Shown here: piece by piece, positions 23,676 to 33,108 of the stretch
How positions within the stretch are numbered: the first letter of the stretch is position 1
Layout of the letters: each line of letters begins with the position of its first letter
Assembly (NCBI RefSeq): GCF_000423565.1
Contig: NZ_AUIF01000034.1
Span: forward strand, 62,001 to 126,000
Direction of reading: 5' to 3'
Source: Runella zeae DSM 19591
GTDB lineage: Bacteria; Bacteroidota; Bacteroidia; Cytophagales; Spirosomataceae
Length of the DNA: 64,000 nt
Program-made: the position numbers and the translations under genes
Notes under the pieces: generated by a model
Seen by the model: only the letters and a program-made list of their open reading frames with translations
Database searches by the model: none
Told to the model about the DNA's origin: nothing

Positions 23676-26048
23676 TTAAATAATTGAAAATCTCAATTTT
23701 ACATGAACACTTCGTCCGGCGCGCTGTACCCGAAAATTATCGTAAAGCTGCGCGTTAAACACATTCTTAACTTCTAACCCTAGACTTGCTTTATCATTAC
23801 GAATAGAGTAATTCATACCAGCTGAATGCAGATGTTGCGCAGGGATAACCAGCTCAGAATTGATGTTGGCTTTACTGCCGATTCCCAAAAAGCCTTTTGC
23901 CTCCTTACTTCGCGGAATGGGCTCCAGATAAAATTCATTTACGTAGTTGTAGTACCAGTAGGCCTGAAAGGTATCGCCTGTTTTGAAGATGTTCTGATGG
24001 TTTGTGTGCAAGTTTGCTCCGCCAAAAAAATAAGGTGTATTACGTACCCTTGAGCCCTCAAGAAACTTCACATTTGGGTCGGTGATGCCAAACAGCCGCA
24101 AGCTTTGGTACGTAATATTGGCGGTAGTTTTGAGCCATTTATTTAGCTGTATGCTACCATCGGCCTCTACTCCAAACCCTTTCACTTTATCAACATTCTG
24201 ATGTTGCAAGAAGATAACGTTGGCCGGCACCTGAACAATTATATCGGTTGCTCTGCGATAAAACATATTAACATCTAAGCTGTACCTCTGAATTTTCTGA
24301 AGTCGGTAGCCAAGATTAATATTCAGGCTTTTTTCTGGTTTTATAGAGAAGTTCGACATCTCAAATAGTCCGTCGCCAAAGACTTCCGTATTCTCAGGCA
24401 GCCGGGTTGCCAATTCAGCAGAAAGACGAACAAAAGAATGTTCAGTGATTGTTTGCTTTAGTGCTTCGGCAAGTCCAAATCTGTTTCCTTGATTACGAGT
24501 CTGATTTTCGGAGGCACTGGTATATAGAGCGTCGGTGCCATACGTAGTAAAACCAAAATACTTGATGATGAAGTTGTTGGTTAAGCGTCGGGAGAAAGCA
24601 GACTCCATACCCGCCGAGAGGACGGCCTTTTTATACCCTGCCGGAACGGCGAGAATGTCTCGTCCTGAATAGATATATTTGTTTCCGAAAGGGTCTGCCC
24701 CTAGACGGTCGTAGGTGGTGTAGGTAACGTTCAGGTCTATTTTATGAATTGGTGTGGCCTGATAGCTGAGATAGGTTCGTGACGTAAAATTTGTAAAATT
24801 GACGTTTGATAACGACCCATCAGCGTCGGATTCACCCTGGCGGGCATCGCTCGCCAATCGATTTCCATACCAATCATAAACACAATGGCAGGTATCTACT
24901 CGTTTTGCGATAATGGTATTGAGTACCAAAAACTGGTCTATTATCCACTTAGAGCCAATAGTTTTTTTATAGCGCAGAGTAGGTACAAATGAAGTTTGCC
25001 GTGAAGTAACCTGCCCGAAAGGCTCCGTCATCAGTGCGCCGTGTTGTTCTTCCTTATCGACTTCAAAGTAGGCTAAACTGAACCGAAGCAAATCAGCCCA
25101 TTTTCTATCAGTAACCCCCATCGATACCTCGCCGTAAAGATTGGAAAAGGCATCGTGGAAACGAGTCATTTCGGCATCCTTTCGTGTTCGTGTAAAGGCA
25201 TCAATTACTTTGACCGTAACCCTGTAGTTATTATCAGAATGGTTGTAGAAGCCATCAAGTCCAATAAACCAGCCTTTTCTCGGATGCTGGTAATAAGAAT
25301 TTAACGAGATACGATGAGTATTAAAGGATGCGGCTTCATAAGAGAGGTCAAGATATTTCTTCGTATTCGATCTAGACACCAGATTAATGGCTCCCCCTAA
25401 AGCATCAGCACTAAGTTGAGTAGGTAGAACGCCCTTGTAAATCTCCACACGATCTAGCAAGTTGACAGGTACGGTATTAATGTTAAAACCTGCCCCTAAA
25501 TAGTCCAGAGGGACTCCATCTTTGAAATACTTGACAGCTTTACCCTGAAAGCCGTTGATTAGCACATTAGCTGCCGACCCCAACCCACCGACTTGCCTTA
25601 CCCGAATGCCTGCCGTGCGATTGATAATTTCATTGAGTGTGCCAGCTTCATTCTGAATTTTCTTGGTACTGATTACATCAGCTTTTATTCCTTTTTCCCT
25701 TATTTCCTGCGCTTCTGATTTTACGGTTATCTGGACTTCCTGAAGCTCTCTGGAAACCGCAGTAAGCTTATGGTCAATTACAATGACCTGATTATATTGT
25801 AAATTTATCTCCTTTTTATAGGTTTCGAATCCTACCGCTGATATCACTATTGTAAAGCGCCCCAAGCGATTAACTTCTAACTGATAATCACCTATTTCAT
25901 TAGCCTGTACCCCTTTTTGCAGTTCGATGATTTGTACATTGGCAAATGCATTCGTCCTACCCTTTACAACGCTCTGAGCAGTAGAATAACCTGAAACACA
26001 TAATACCAATAAGGTGAGATAACCACGAAGGCCACTACATATTTTCAT
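23676..26048 (-). CDS. TonB-dependent receptor (siderophore type)
   Basis: 790 aa from ATG 26048 (signal MKICSGLRGYLTLLVLCVSG, cleaved near STAQ); an upstream ATG would add 17 unlike residues. A short carboxypeptidase-regulatory-like domain (~25-105) precedes the plug (IQNEAGTLNEIINRTAGIRV, VNLLDRVEIYKGVLPTQLSA, DALGGAINLVSR) and a C-terminal beta-barrel closing with a final aromatic strand (SVHVKLRFSII). It transports a ferric complex across the outer membrane with TonB energy. First gene of the operon with DUF4374 and PepSY genes; divergent from the AraC/PchR-like regulator, which probably activates it through tandem repeats upstream of its promoter. Confidence 0.9.
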   Translation of the reverse strand: MKICSGLRGYLTLLVLCVSGYSTAQSVVKGRTNAFANVQIIELQKGVQANEIGDYQLEVNRLGRFTIVISAVGFETYKKEINLQYNQVIVIDHKLTAVSRELQEVQITVKSEAQEIREKGIKADVISTKKIQNEAGTLNEIINRTAGIRVRQVGGLGSAANVLINGFQGKAVKYFKDGVPLDYLGAGFNINTVPVNLLDRVEIYKGVLPTQLSADALGGAINLVSRSNTKKYLDLSYEAASFNTHRISLNSYYQHPRKGWFIGLDGFYNHSDNNYRVTVKVIDAFTRTRKDAEMTRFHDAFSNLYGEVSMGVTDRKWADLLRFSLAYFEVDKEEQHGALMTEPFGQVTSRQTSFVPTLRYKKTIGSKWIIDQFLVLNTIIAKRVDTCHCVYDWYGNRLASDARQGESDADGSLSNVNFTNFTSRTYLSYQATPIHKIDLNVTYTTYDRLGADPFGNKYIYSGRDILAVPAGYKKAVLSAGMESAFSRRLTNNFIIKYFGFTTYGTDALYTSASENQTRNQGNRFGLAEALKQTITEHSFVRLSAELATRLPENTEVFGDGLFEMSNFSIKPEKSLNINLGYRLQKIQRYSLDVNMFYRRATDIIVQVPANVIFLQHQNVDKVKGFGVEADGSIQLNKWLKTTANITYQSLRLFGITDPNVKFLEGSRVRNTPYFFGGANLHTNHQNIFKTGDTFQAYWYYNYVNEFYLEPIPRSKEAKGFLGIGSKANINSELVIPAQHLHSAGMNYSIRNDKASLGLEVKNVFNAQLYDNFRVQRAGRSVHVKLRFSII

Positions 26049-26096
26049 GAACAAAAGATAATTTAGACTAATTTTAAATAGTTTTGTAAATTGCTG

Positions 26097-26168
26097 CAAA
26101 TTTATAGCTTAATAAAAGCAGAGAATGCCGTCATAGGGATTTATAATAACGACATACGGATTTATAAT
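26097..26168 (-). promoter_or_regulatory. TonB operon promoter with tandem AraC-type repeats
   Basis: On the minus strand TAAATTTG (26104-26097) matches TAnnTTTG, leaving a leader of about 40 nt. Upstream of it, CATAGGGATTTATAAT (26132-26147) and CATACGGATTTATAAT (26153-26168) are direct repeats with one difference and a 21-bp period, two helical turns, as bound by AraC-family activators. The second copy overlaps the ATG of the divergent AraC-like gene. Confidence 0.55.
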
Positions 26169-27162
26169 GAGAACAATACTAACAAACTTAGATTTTCAGG
26201 ATGCGATGATTATCAAGGATATCCCTGATAAGGTTCCAGCTGCCGAAGGTATTATAGAATTAAGTCTCGAATCAAGGTTAAAGGGTATTTATGGACAGCA
26301 AAAAGCGTATATTCTTGATGGTATGTATGTTGAGCGCAATAAAGTGTTACTGCCGAAAGATACCAGCGTGTATGTCCGGAAAGAGTCTCCTCACTTAGAA
26401 CTTCACCTCGAATTAAGTGGTTACACATCTTTTTCACCCAAAGGAAAAACGGCCGATTCTGTTCGCATACCTCATGCTAGTGGCTTACTTCTTTACTTGC
26501 CCGAATTAGAAGGGCAACTTAATTTTGCCAAAAACGACACTAGAGAATCATTGGAAGTGGAATTCTCAGAAGAATACTTTACTAGTATATTTTCAGGTGA
26601 TTTGGAGACGCTTGGGCCATTTGGTAAAGCCATACTCAATCAGGAGCCAATTTTCCAGAGTAATCAGGGAGTAAGATTATCACCACAAATTCTCCAAATA
26701 GTGGTAGATATCCAAACCTGTAAATATCATAGCTTACTAAAAAAAATATACCTTGAGTCGAAGATAAGGGAGCTTTTGGTGGTTTTTATTTCACAAAACC
26801 AGAAGCTGGAAATAGAGCAAACTGGCAAACGGTGGAGTAAGGCTGATATTGAAAAACTATATGCAGCACGCGAACTTGTTGCCAAAAACATTAGCAGTCC
26901 ATACTCTATCGTGGAGTTATCTAAACAGGTAGGTTTAAATGACTTCAAACTTAAGAAGGGATTCAAGGAGTTGTTTGGAACCACAATTTTCGGTTATATT
27001 AATGAACTGCGCATGGCAGAAGCAAAACTCTTGTTAATTGACCCGGCTCACTCTATTGCTGATATAGCGTATAGGGTTGGTTTTAAAAATCCTCAACACT
27101 TTACAGCAGCCTTTAAAAAACAGTATGGTATTCTGCCAAAAGATATTCGTATGAACCGTTGA
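26167..27162 (+). CDS. AraC-family regulator (PchR-like) of the siderophore uptake operon
   Basis: 331 aa. The C-terminal ~105 residues contain two helix-turn-helix units: SIVELSKQVGLNDFKLKKGF and SIADIAYRVGFKNPQHFTAA, followed by FKKQYGILPKDIR, the AraC/XylS signature. The N-terminal ~210 residues bind the effector; the arrangement resembles PchR/YbtA regulators that sense ferric siderophores. It is divergent from the TonB receptor operon with 118 bp between starts, and tandem direct repeats in that gap are likely its sites. The start at 26167 lies inside the second repeat; a later ATG at 26206 is a possible alternative. Confidence 0.9.
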   Translation: MRTILTNLDFQDAMIIKDIPDKVPAAEGIIELSLESRLKGIYGQQKAYILDGMYVERNKVLLPKDTSVYVRKESPHLELHLELSGYTSFSPKGKTADSVRIPHASGLLLYLPELEGQLNFAKNDTRESLEVEFSEEYFTSIFSGDLETLGPFGKAILNQEPIFQSNQGVRLSPQILQIVVDIQTCKYHSLLKKIYLESKIRELLVVFISQNQKLEIEQTGKRWSKADIEKLYAARELVAKNISSPYSIVELSKQVGLNDFKLKKGFKELFGTTIFGYINELRMAEAKLLLIDPAHSIADIAYRVGFKNPQHFTAAFKKQYGILPKDIRMNR

Positions 27163-27468
27163 GAAAGACTTACTACAATATACGTGTTAGCTATCCGTGC
27201 GTTGGTAAGCTATTCTGCTTTGCCCTGAAGCAGACTTTAGTAGCCACAAGCTCGTTTAGACCACAGAGTTTTTCTCAGTCATTGATTTTCAAAGTTTATC
27301 CGTAAAATACTGGATTTCCAGTATTGACAAGAGTTGTTGTGTTTTTTTACCTTTGTAATAATCATTATATCCACACTTTTTTTTTAAACCTACTCCACTG
27401 TTATTTTGATTTTCTTCAAATTTCTCTTTATAAAATATTAATTAAAATAATTATAAAGAATATGTGTC
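27163..27468 (+). promoter_or_regulatory. Promoter region of the SGNH lipoprotein gene with a dyad over the -33 element
   Basis: TACCTTTG at 27348-27355 matches the -7 consensus, with TTG at 27324-27326 as -33 (21-bp spacing). The -33 triplet overlaps a dyad, AATACTGGA-TT-TCCAGTATT (27306-27325), placed like a repressor operator. A long AT-rich leader of about 110 nt follows to the ATG at 27469. Nothing coding seen in this gap. Confidence 0.55.
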
Positions 27469-28893
27469 ATGAAAAAAATATTCTATCATCTATTATTAAT
27501 TTATTTACTACTATCACAAACTATCGCCTGTACTCCTACTATTACAGAAGTAAAAGAAGAAATAGATCCTTCTATTGTTCCGTCTTCTCCTACCCTGATA
27601 GAGGTAATCAAATCAGAAAGTAATTGGCTTGGGCGTTTTAATGCTGGGGATACGATTATTAAAGTCCAATCCGCTAAAGAGGTTTTACCCGAAAAGCCGA
27701 GCAAAGCACCTGATCTCAGCAAGTTACAAAAAGAGCAAGGAAAGTTTCGTTTGGTTTCCGTAGGAGGAAGTTTATCTGCGGGTTTTCGAGATGGGGGGCT
27801 ATACCGTTCGGGGCAATTGACGGCTTTTCCCCATCTAATTGCCCTACAAATGGGCGTCTCTTTTACGCAACCTTTATTTTCGGAAGCTGAAGGCAATGGT
27901 ACGGGCTATAAAGTAATAAGTGGGAGTGAACCCTTGGCTTCTTTCAAAATGGTAACCAATAACCTCGGAGTTATCTCAGAAGGAAAGGAAACGGTCTATT
28001 CTCCTTTCAAAGAAAATACCAGCATCGACCAGTTTGCCTTTCCTGAAATCAACAAAGGATTGCAATACTTCCGCCCTTTGTCACTAATAACAGATGGCAG
28101 TTATAAATACCTTAATCGGGTCGTTACTTCTGAAATCACGACCAAATTCAAAACTCCTTGGGAATGGATTGACAGCCAAGATGGCGATTTGTTTATTTTT
28201 GAATTAGGCTTAAGTGACCTTGTACGGTATCTGTCATTAACAGGAGGAGGAGGAATTTCCTCGTTGGATGCGGGTTATGTGACTACCTCACGAGAGTTTT
28301 TATTGATGCGATCGGTGAGTAAAAAGGCAAAAGGGGTGATGCTAAATGTGCCAAATGTAGCAGAATTTCCTTATTTTAAGCAAATTACTACCGACAAAGT
28401 CACTAAGCTAGGTGTGAAAATTTTTGTGCAAATAAGTGTTCATTCTGAACATTTTCGTCCTTTTGACCCTTCTATAGATCGATTGCTCCCCACAGCAACG
28501 GTGGAAAAACTCTTTAAAGGGGAGTTGAAAGGCGAGGTATATTTAAAAGATACGGATGTCTTGTCGAAAGAGGATGGAGATGATGAAGTGACCAATATTA
28601 TTTCTAACAGTTATAATCAAAACGAGGTGACGCGAATCGCCAAAGAACTTAATTGGCCAATCGTGGATTTGAATAGTCTTTACAAACGTATACAAGCAGG
28701 CGGATATGTAACTGACGACGGAATAAGTATTAATCCAGCTTGGCCGAAGGGAGGTAATTTCTTCTCGGCAGATGGAGTATATCCTACCGCTTTGGGGCAG
28801 GCGGTGATTGCCAACGAAGTCATTAAGACGATGAATGCTCATTATGGGATCCAGATTCCATTGCTACAAACTCGTTTTTTTGTGAATAAATAA
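27469..28893 (+). CDS. SGNH/GDSL-hydrolase-like lipoprotein
   Basis: 474 aa. Signal peptide with lipobox ending SQTIAC, so a lipoprotein. RLVSVGGSLSAGFRDGGLYR holds the nucleophile Ser block of the SGNH fold (GGSL instead of GDSL), and FELGLSDLVRYL supplies the block with the GxSD/GxND-type turn. Near the C-terminus SADGVYPTALGQAVIANEVI is the block that normally reads D-G-x-H-P-T with catalytic Asp and His; here His is Tyr. Either another His acts or the enzyme is altered or inactive. Likely an envelope esterase-like protein. The following 138-aa lipoprotein starts 19 bp later. Confidence 0.75.
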   Translation: MKKIFYHLLLIYLLLSQTIACTPTITEVKEEIDPSIVPSSPTLIEVIKSESNWLGRFNAGDTIIKVQSAKEVLPEKPSKAPDLSKLQKEQGKFRLVSVGGSLSAGFRDGGLYRSGQLTAFPHLIALQMGVSFTQPLFSEAEGNGTGYKVISGSEPLASFKMVTNNLGVISEGKETVYSPFKENTSIDQFAFPEINKGLQYFRPLSLITDGSYKYLNRVVTSEITTKFKTPWEWIDSQDGDLFIFELGLSDLVRYLSLTGGGGISSLDAGYVTTSREFLLMRSVSKKAKGVMLNVPNVAEFPYFKQITTDKVTKLGVKIFVQISVHSEHFRPFDPSIDRLLPTATVEKLFKGELKGEVYLKDTDVLSKEDGDDEVTNIISNSYNQNEVTRIAKELNWPIVDLNSLYKRIQAGGYVTDDGISINPAWPKGGNFFSADGVYPTALGQAVIANEVIKTMNAHYGIQIPLLQTRFFVNK

Positions 28894-28912
28894 TTCGACT
28901 TTCGATTAAAAT

Positions 28913-29329
28913 ATGAAGCGATTATTCAAATTCTGGTTTTGTATTGCCACTATTTTTCTATTGATAGAAGGGTGTTTGTCAAGCCCCTTTCAAAGTCGTC
29001 AAACTACCGTCTTTGGTACAGTTACCGATAATGATACCAAATTGCCGGTAGCTAATCTTGAAATTGCAATTGATGGCGAAAAAGGTACATTAGGGTCTGT
29101 GAGTAGCGAACTAAAAACGGTATATACAGATACCAACGGTAAATACAATGTAGTCATTGATGCCCCAAAAGAATTCCATTCACTTACTGTAGGAAATTTA
29201 TGGGATCGTAAGTTCTTTCCTAAATACCGAGGCTATCAAACATATCTAAATGGACAGCGAACAGGTAACTGTTGTAAGGTAGAAATCGGTTCAAAAACCC
29301 AGTACGATTTTATGATGGTGCCTAAATAA
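28913..29329 (+). CDS. Small lipoprotein with carboxypeptidase-regulatory-like domain
   Basis: 138 aa. Signal peptide with lipobox (CIATIFLLIEGCLSSP). Residues ~35-110 (TVFGTVTDNDTKLPVANLEI, TVYTDTNGKYNVVIDAPKEF) follow the beta-sandwich carboxypeptidase-regulatory-like pattern G-x-V-x-D ... P-[VL]-x-[GN]-x-x-[IV] ... T-[DN]-x-x-G-x-[FY]. A late CC pair (GNCCKVEIG) may form a disulfide. It follows the SGNH lipoprotein by 19 bp and is probably co-expressed; function unknown. Confidence 0.72.
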   Translation: MKRLFKFWFCIATIFLLIEGCLSSPFQSRQTTVFGTVTDNDTKLPVANLEIAIDGEKGTLGSVSSELKTVYTDTNGKYNVVIDAPKEFHSLTVGNLWDRKFFPKYRGYQTYLNGQRTGNCCKVEIGSKTQYDFMMVPK

Positions 29330-29365
29330 AAATAAGTTTTAAAATAAAAAACGATATAAACTCAT

Positions 29366-29595
29366 TTGAAAATTTTAAACCTCTTTTCCTCTGATTCTTA
29401 CTTTATGCTTTTTAGATTCGGTATTAGCTCAAAAGAACAAAGAGAGTTATGAAAAACAAATAGATGATTGTATCAATACATTGAAAACAAGTCTACTCAT
29501 TTCAAACATAAATAATCGCTAATTCAGCCGAAAAACTGGCCGATAAGCTGACTAAGCTTTTTCGAAAAGAAGAAAAAAAGCGCCACGAAGAATGA
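29366..29595 (+). pseudogene. Degenerate coding remnants between the lipoprotein and pst genes
   Basis: Within the 370-bp gap, a frame from TTG 29366 (KILNLF) continues, after a one-base shift near 29380, as PLILTLCFLDSVLAQKNKES and stops at 29522; this looks like a signal peptide followed by a short mature start. A second frame, 29518-29595, encodes the lysine-rich ANSAEKLADKLTKLFRKEEK ending KRHEE. Neither has an intact start. I read them as decayed genes; the remaining 29596-29703 shows nothing definite. Confidence 0.35.
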
Positions 29596-29703
29596 GCGGG
29601 GAGTGAAACCAAGCAAACAAAAAGCCAAAGTCTCTTCAACGAAGGTTCTAGCCGTGGCAGGATAACAGAGAAGGTACCGGCGCTAATAAAAGATACGGAT
29701 TTA

Positions 29704-30465
29704 TTAGCCAAAGTGACCTTTTACGTAGTTTTTGGTTAGCTCCTTTGTAGGAGATTGGAAAATGGCCTCCGTTGATGAAAACTCAACCACTTCTCCAAGA
29801 TACATAAATACTGTATAATCGGACACTCGAATGGCCTGTTGCATATTGTGGGTGACAATGACGATAGTGTAATCTTTCCTCAATTCTCCGATTAGTTCTT
29901 CTATCTTCCCTGTGCTTATGGGATCTAAGGCCGAGCACGGTTCGTCCATCAGGATAATTTGCGGATGTACTGCAATGGTTCGGGCAATACACAAACGTTG
30001 TTGCTGTCCGCCCGAAAGGCGAGTCGCTGGTTCGTGTAATTTATCTTTAACTTCCTCAAACAAATAACTTTTACGAAGCGAATCTTCCACAATTTCGTCG
30101 ATTTCCCCTTTGGCAACACCGTTGATTTTTAATCCATAGGCTACATTTTCGTAAATACTTTTAGGAAAAGGATTCGGTTTTTGAAAAACCATGCCTACTT
30201 TTTTTCGGAGCTGGTGCACGTTGGTTTGGGGCGACAACACATCAATCTGGTCGACCCTTATTTCTCCTTCCATCCGTACATCAGGCGTTAAGTCATGCAT
30301 TCGATTCAAGGTTCCAAGCAGGGTCGATTTTCCACAACCCGATGGGCCAATCAGTGCTGTTACTTTGTGGGCAGCAATCTCCAAGTCAATCGTTTTCAAC
30401 ACCTGTTTTGTGCCGAAATAAAGGTTTAGGTGCTTGATTTGAATCATTGATTTTGGGTAGCTCAA
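29704..30465 (-). CDS. pstB: Phosphate ABC transporter ATP-binding protein
   Basis: 253 aa. Walker [24 protein letters not shown] signature [17 protein letters not shown], Walker [16 protein letters not shown] and the switch His in [17 protein letters not shown]. The NRMHDL and [15 protein letters not shown] phrases are specific to PstB. It powers high-affinity phosphate import with PstC and PstA. Last gene of the operon, 5 bp after pstA. The phoU gene that often follows pstB is absent here. Confidence 0.97.
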   Translation of the reverse strand: MSYPKSMIQIKHLNLYFGTKQVLKTIDLEIAAHKVTALIGPSGCGKSTLLGTLNRMHDLTPDVRMEGEIRVDQIDVLSPQTNVHQLRKKVGMVFQKPNPFPKSIYENVAYGLKINGVAKGEIDEIVEDSLRKSYLFEEVKDKLHEPATRLSGGQQQRLCIARTIAVHPQIILMDEPCSALDPISTGKIEELIGELRKDYTIVIVTHNMQQAIRVSDYTVFMYLGEVVEFSSTEAIFQSPTKELTKNYVKGHFG

Positions 30466-30470
30466 TGCGT

Positions 30471-31328
30471 TTATTGATGATGAGTACGATAACGTTTTCG
30501 AATAATGATGGCGGTTAAATTCAACAAAAACACCAAAGTAATCAGTACCGCCGCCGTCCCGTAAGCGAAAGGACGCACCAATTCAATGGATTGGTGCTGA
30601 GTGGAAAGCATGTAAAGATGATAAGGAAGCGCCATGAATTCTTCCTTCGGGTTTCTGGGTACATCGGTAATAAAAAAGGCCGCCCCAGTAAATAAGATGG
30701 GGGCTGTTTCTCCGGCCGCTCTGGATAAACTTAAGATAGTACCCGTAGCAATACCGGGAATGGCCTGAGGCAGTACAATGTCACGTATCGTTTCAAACTG
30801 AGTAGCCCCTAAGGCCAAAGCACCTTCACGCATGGCGTTTGGTACGGTTTTGAGAGCTTCTTCCGTTGTGGTAATCAGATAAGGCAAGGAAAGTAATCCC
30901 AGTGTCAGTCCGGCCGACAAAAGTGAAGTTCCAAATTGCAATCCCTGTACAAACAGAGCCAAGCCGAATAACCCGAAAATAATAGAAGGAACTCCCGCTA
31001 AATTACGAATCGCAGCTCGAATACTGCGTGTAAGCCAGGTGTCTTGGGCATATTCATTTAAATAGATGGCACATCCTATCCCGAAAGGTAAAGCAACTAC
31101 GGCCGTCATCAAGGTTAAAAGCACTGTTCCGACAATTGCCGGTAAGATACCTCCTTGGGTCATTCCTTCCGTAGGATACTGAATCAAAAAATCGAACGAT
31201 AAGGCAGGAAATCCTCTGTAGAAGATAAAAAATAAAATATTGAATAAAAATAGGCATACTAGCAGCGTACCTGCCAAAAGCCATAAGTAAGGCGCGGGGC
31301 TTTCCTGACGAGAAGCAGTTGGTTTCAT
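30471..31328 (-). CDS. pstA: Phosphate ABC transporter permease
   Basis: 285 aa with about six membrane helices ([40 protein letters not shown] and others) and the permease EAA loop [20 protein letters not shown]. Residues [16 protein letters not shown] are typical of PstA. It forms the phosphate channel with PstC. Gaps of 2 bp to pstC and 5 bp to pstB show tight operon packing. Confidence 0.95.
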   Translation of the reverse strand: MKPTASRQESPAPYLWLLAGTLLVCLFLFNILFFIFYRGFPALSFDFLIQYPTEGMTQGGILPAIVGTVLLTLMTAVVALPFGIGCAIYLNEYAQDTWLTRSIRAAIRNLAGVPSIIFGLFGLALFVQGLQFGTSLLSAGLTLGLLSLPYLITTTEEALKTVPNAMREGALALGATQFETIRDIVLPQAIPGIATGTILSLSRAAGETAPILFTGAAFFITDVPRNPKEEFMALPYHLYMLSTQHQSIELVRPFAYGTAAVLITLVFLLNLTAIIIRKRYRTHHQ

Positions 31329-31330
31329 CT

Positions 31331-32224
31331 TTATTGGAATTGTCGAATACGATTAGCAATATGTTCAGCCAATATATTTACTAGCATAGTGATTATAAAT
31401 AAGACAAATGCAATCGCAAAAAGGGCATAATAATGCGTGGTTTGATAGGGAACTTCTCCCATTTCGATGGCAATGGTTGCCGTAATAGTACGAATGGAGT
31501 CAAAAAAACCTTTCGGGAAAGCCAATGTGTTGCCGGTTGCCATCAGGACGGTCATCGTTTCGCCGATTGCTCTTCCCATTCCCAGCATCACCGCCGCAAT
31601 GATTCCTGGCGCTGCTGCCGGCAGTACCACTCCACGAAGGGTCTGCCAATAGGTAGCTCCTAAGCCTAAAGAAGCTTCCTTGAGTGATTGTGGAACAGCA
31701 TGAATGGCATCTTCCGAAATGGTGATAATGGTAGGTAATGCCATAATAGCCAACAAAACCGATCCGTTCAACGCATTCAGTCCATTGGGCAAGCCGAATA
31801 GGGCTGAAATCAAAGGGCTGACTATAGTGATACCTACAAAACCAATCACTACCGACGGGATCGCCGCCAGCATTTCTATGGTCGGTTTCAACCATTGTTT
31901 CATTCCAGCACCTGCGTATTCCGACATGAACAAGGCTGTTCCGATACCCAAAGGAATCGCCAGCACCATTGACCCCGAAGTGACTAACAACGTACTTACC
32001 AACAAGGGTAATAAGCCATACGTAGAGGTATCTCCTCCGGAGGAAGGGGCCCATTGGGTCGCTGTGATAAAATCTATGGGACTGATTTTGGTAAAAAAAG
32101 CAATAGTATTGTAACATAACATCCCAAAAATTCCCAGCAAAATAGAGATGCACAACAATCCCGAAAATTGGAAAAGAAATCGAAATAATTTATTAATTCG
32201 GACGCGTGCTTTTGTCTTATTCAT
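31331..32224 (-). CDS. pstC: Phosphate ABC transporter permease
   Basis: 297 aa from ATG 32224 (MNKTKARVRINKLFRFLFQF), overlapping the pstS stop by 8 bp; a start 30 nt earlier is possible but lies deeper inside pstS. Six helices, with the EAA loop ASLGLGATYWQTLRGVVLPA and the PstC-typical GRAIGETMTVLMATGN. FITATQWAPSSGGDTSTYGL is the periplasmic loop usual after the first helix. It pairs with PstA in the phosphate importer. Confidence 0.95.
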   Translation of the reverse strand: MNKTKARVRINKLFRFLFQFSGLLCISILLGIFGMLCYNTIAFFTKISPIDFITATQWAPSSGGDTSTYGLLPLLVSTLLVTSGSMVLAIPLGIGTALFMSEYAGAGMKQWLKPTIEMLAAIPSVVIGFVGITIVSPLISALFGLPNGLNALNGSVLLAIMALPTIITISEDAIHAVPQSLKEASLGLGATYWQTLRGVVLPAAAPGIIAAVMLGMGRAIGETMTVLMATGNTLAFPKGFFDSIRTITATIAIEMGEVPYQTTHYYALFAIAFVLFIITMLVNILAEHIANRIRQFQ

Positions 32225-33095
32225 GGACGGGAATGTCGGCTGGGAAATAGCCATTATTGATGATGATTTTTTGTCCTTCTATACTCTTCTCAAACGTCAA
32301 AAGTGGCAGTGCCTTTGCATATGAGCTTTTTAAAATGTATTGATACAAAGGTCGTTGAAAGTAATATTTTTTATGAACGACCGCATCAAAATCAAGCGGC
32401 GAGTAGGCTAAGGCATTCTTTTCGTACACTTTCAGGATTTTAAATCCCGTTCCCTGCTGTTTGCCATTTTTGATGACGTATCCGGCCCCCGCATAGCCAA
32501 TGCCTCCTTTATCGGCTTTTACGGCTTCGATGATTTGTGCGTTGCCATTCATTTCCTTCGCATACAGAGAGAAGTCAATGCCTAATTTTTGCTTTAAATA
32601 ACTGTGGGTTCCCGAATTACTTTGCCGCCCATAAATCGTCATTGGAAGTTGTTTAAACGTCCATTGCCGTATTTTGCCGCTAAATATGGTTCTCAATGCT
32701 TCTACTGAAATGGAATCTAACGGTAACGACTCGTGAACCACAATGGCAATAGCATCGTGCGCAAATATATAAGGGATAATTTCTTTCTTTTTTTCTTTAA
32801 AGAGGCGTTCTTCTTCCAAATTCATCGGGCGAGATGAGTTGGCGATGTCCGTTAGCCCATTCATGAGGGTCGCAATTCCCAACCCGGAACCTCCTCCTGA
32901 AACAGACAACTGAAGGGATTGATTTTGTTTATAAAATGCTTCCGCCAGCAACACCGAAAGATTTACTTCAGTATCGGAGCCTTTCAGTCTGAGAAATTCA
33001 GTATCACTGCTACAAGCTATCATTCCCAATAGCAAACCGAACGAAACTACGGTTATCCATTTTTTGTAAAAATAATTCAGGGAGCGAAATCTCAT
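32217..33095 (-). CDS. pstS: Phosphate-binding lipoprotein of the Pst transporter
   Basis: 292 aa from ATG 33095; this start gives a signal peptide with lipobox (VVSFGLLLGMIACSSD), whereas the longer frame does not. LKGSDTEVNLSVLLAEAFYK and SVSGGGSGLGIATLMNGLTD, IANSSRPM carry the phosphate-binding residues of PstS-type proteins, and YGRQSNSGTHSYLKQKLGID, KGGIGYAGAGYV the second half of the site. It captures phosphate in the periplasm and delivers it to PstCA. It follows the ATP-grasp gene by 13 bp and overlaps pstC. Confidence 0.93.
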   Translation of the reverse strand: MRFRSLNYFYKKWITVVSFGLLLGMIACSSDTEFLRLKGSDTEVNLSVLLAEAFYKQNQSLQLSVSGGGSGLGIATLMNGLTDIANSSRPMNLEEERLFKEKKKEIIPYIFAHDAIAIVVHESLPLDSISVEALRTIFSGKIRQWTFKQLPMTIYGRQSNSGTHSYLKQKLGIDFSLYAKEMNGNAQIIEAVKADKGGIGYAGAGYVIKNGKQQGTGFKILKVYEKNALAYSPLDFDAVVHKKYYFQRPLYQYILKSSYAKALPLLTFEKSIEGQKIIINNGYFPADIPVHE

Positions 33096-33108
33096 TGCGC
33101 CATGAAGT

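Noticed and set aside
31500-32153. 217-codon ORF overlapping pstC
   Set aside because: Shifted frame of the permease; His/Tyr/Arg-rich translation is typical of a shadow ORF.
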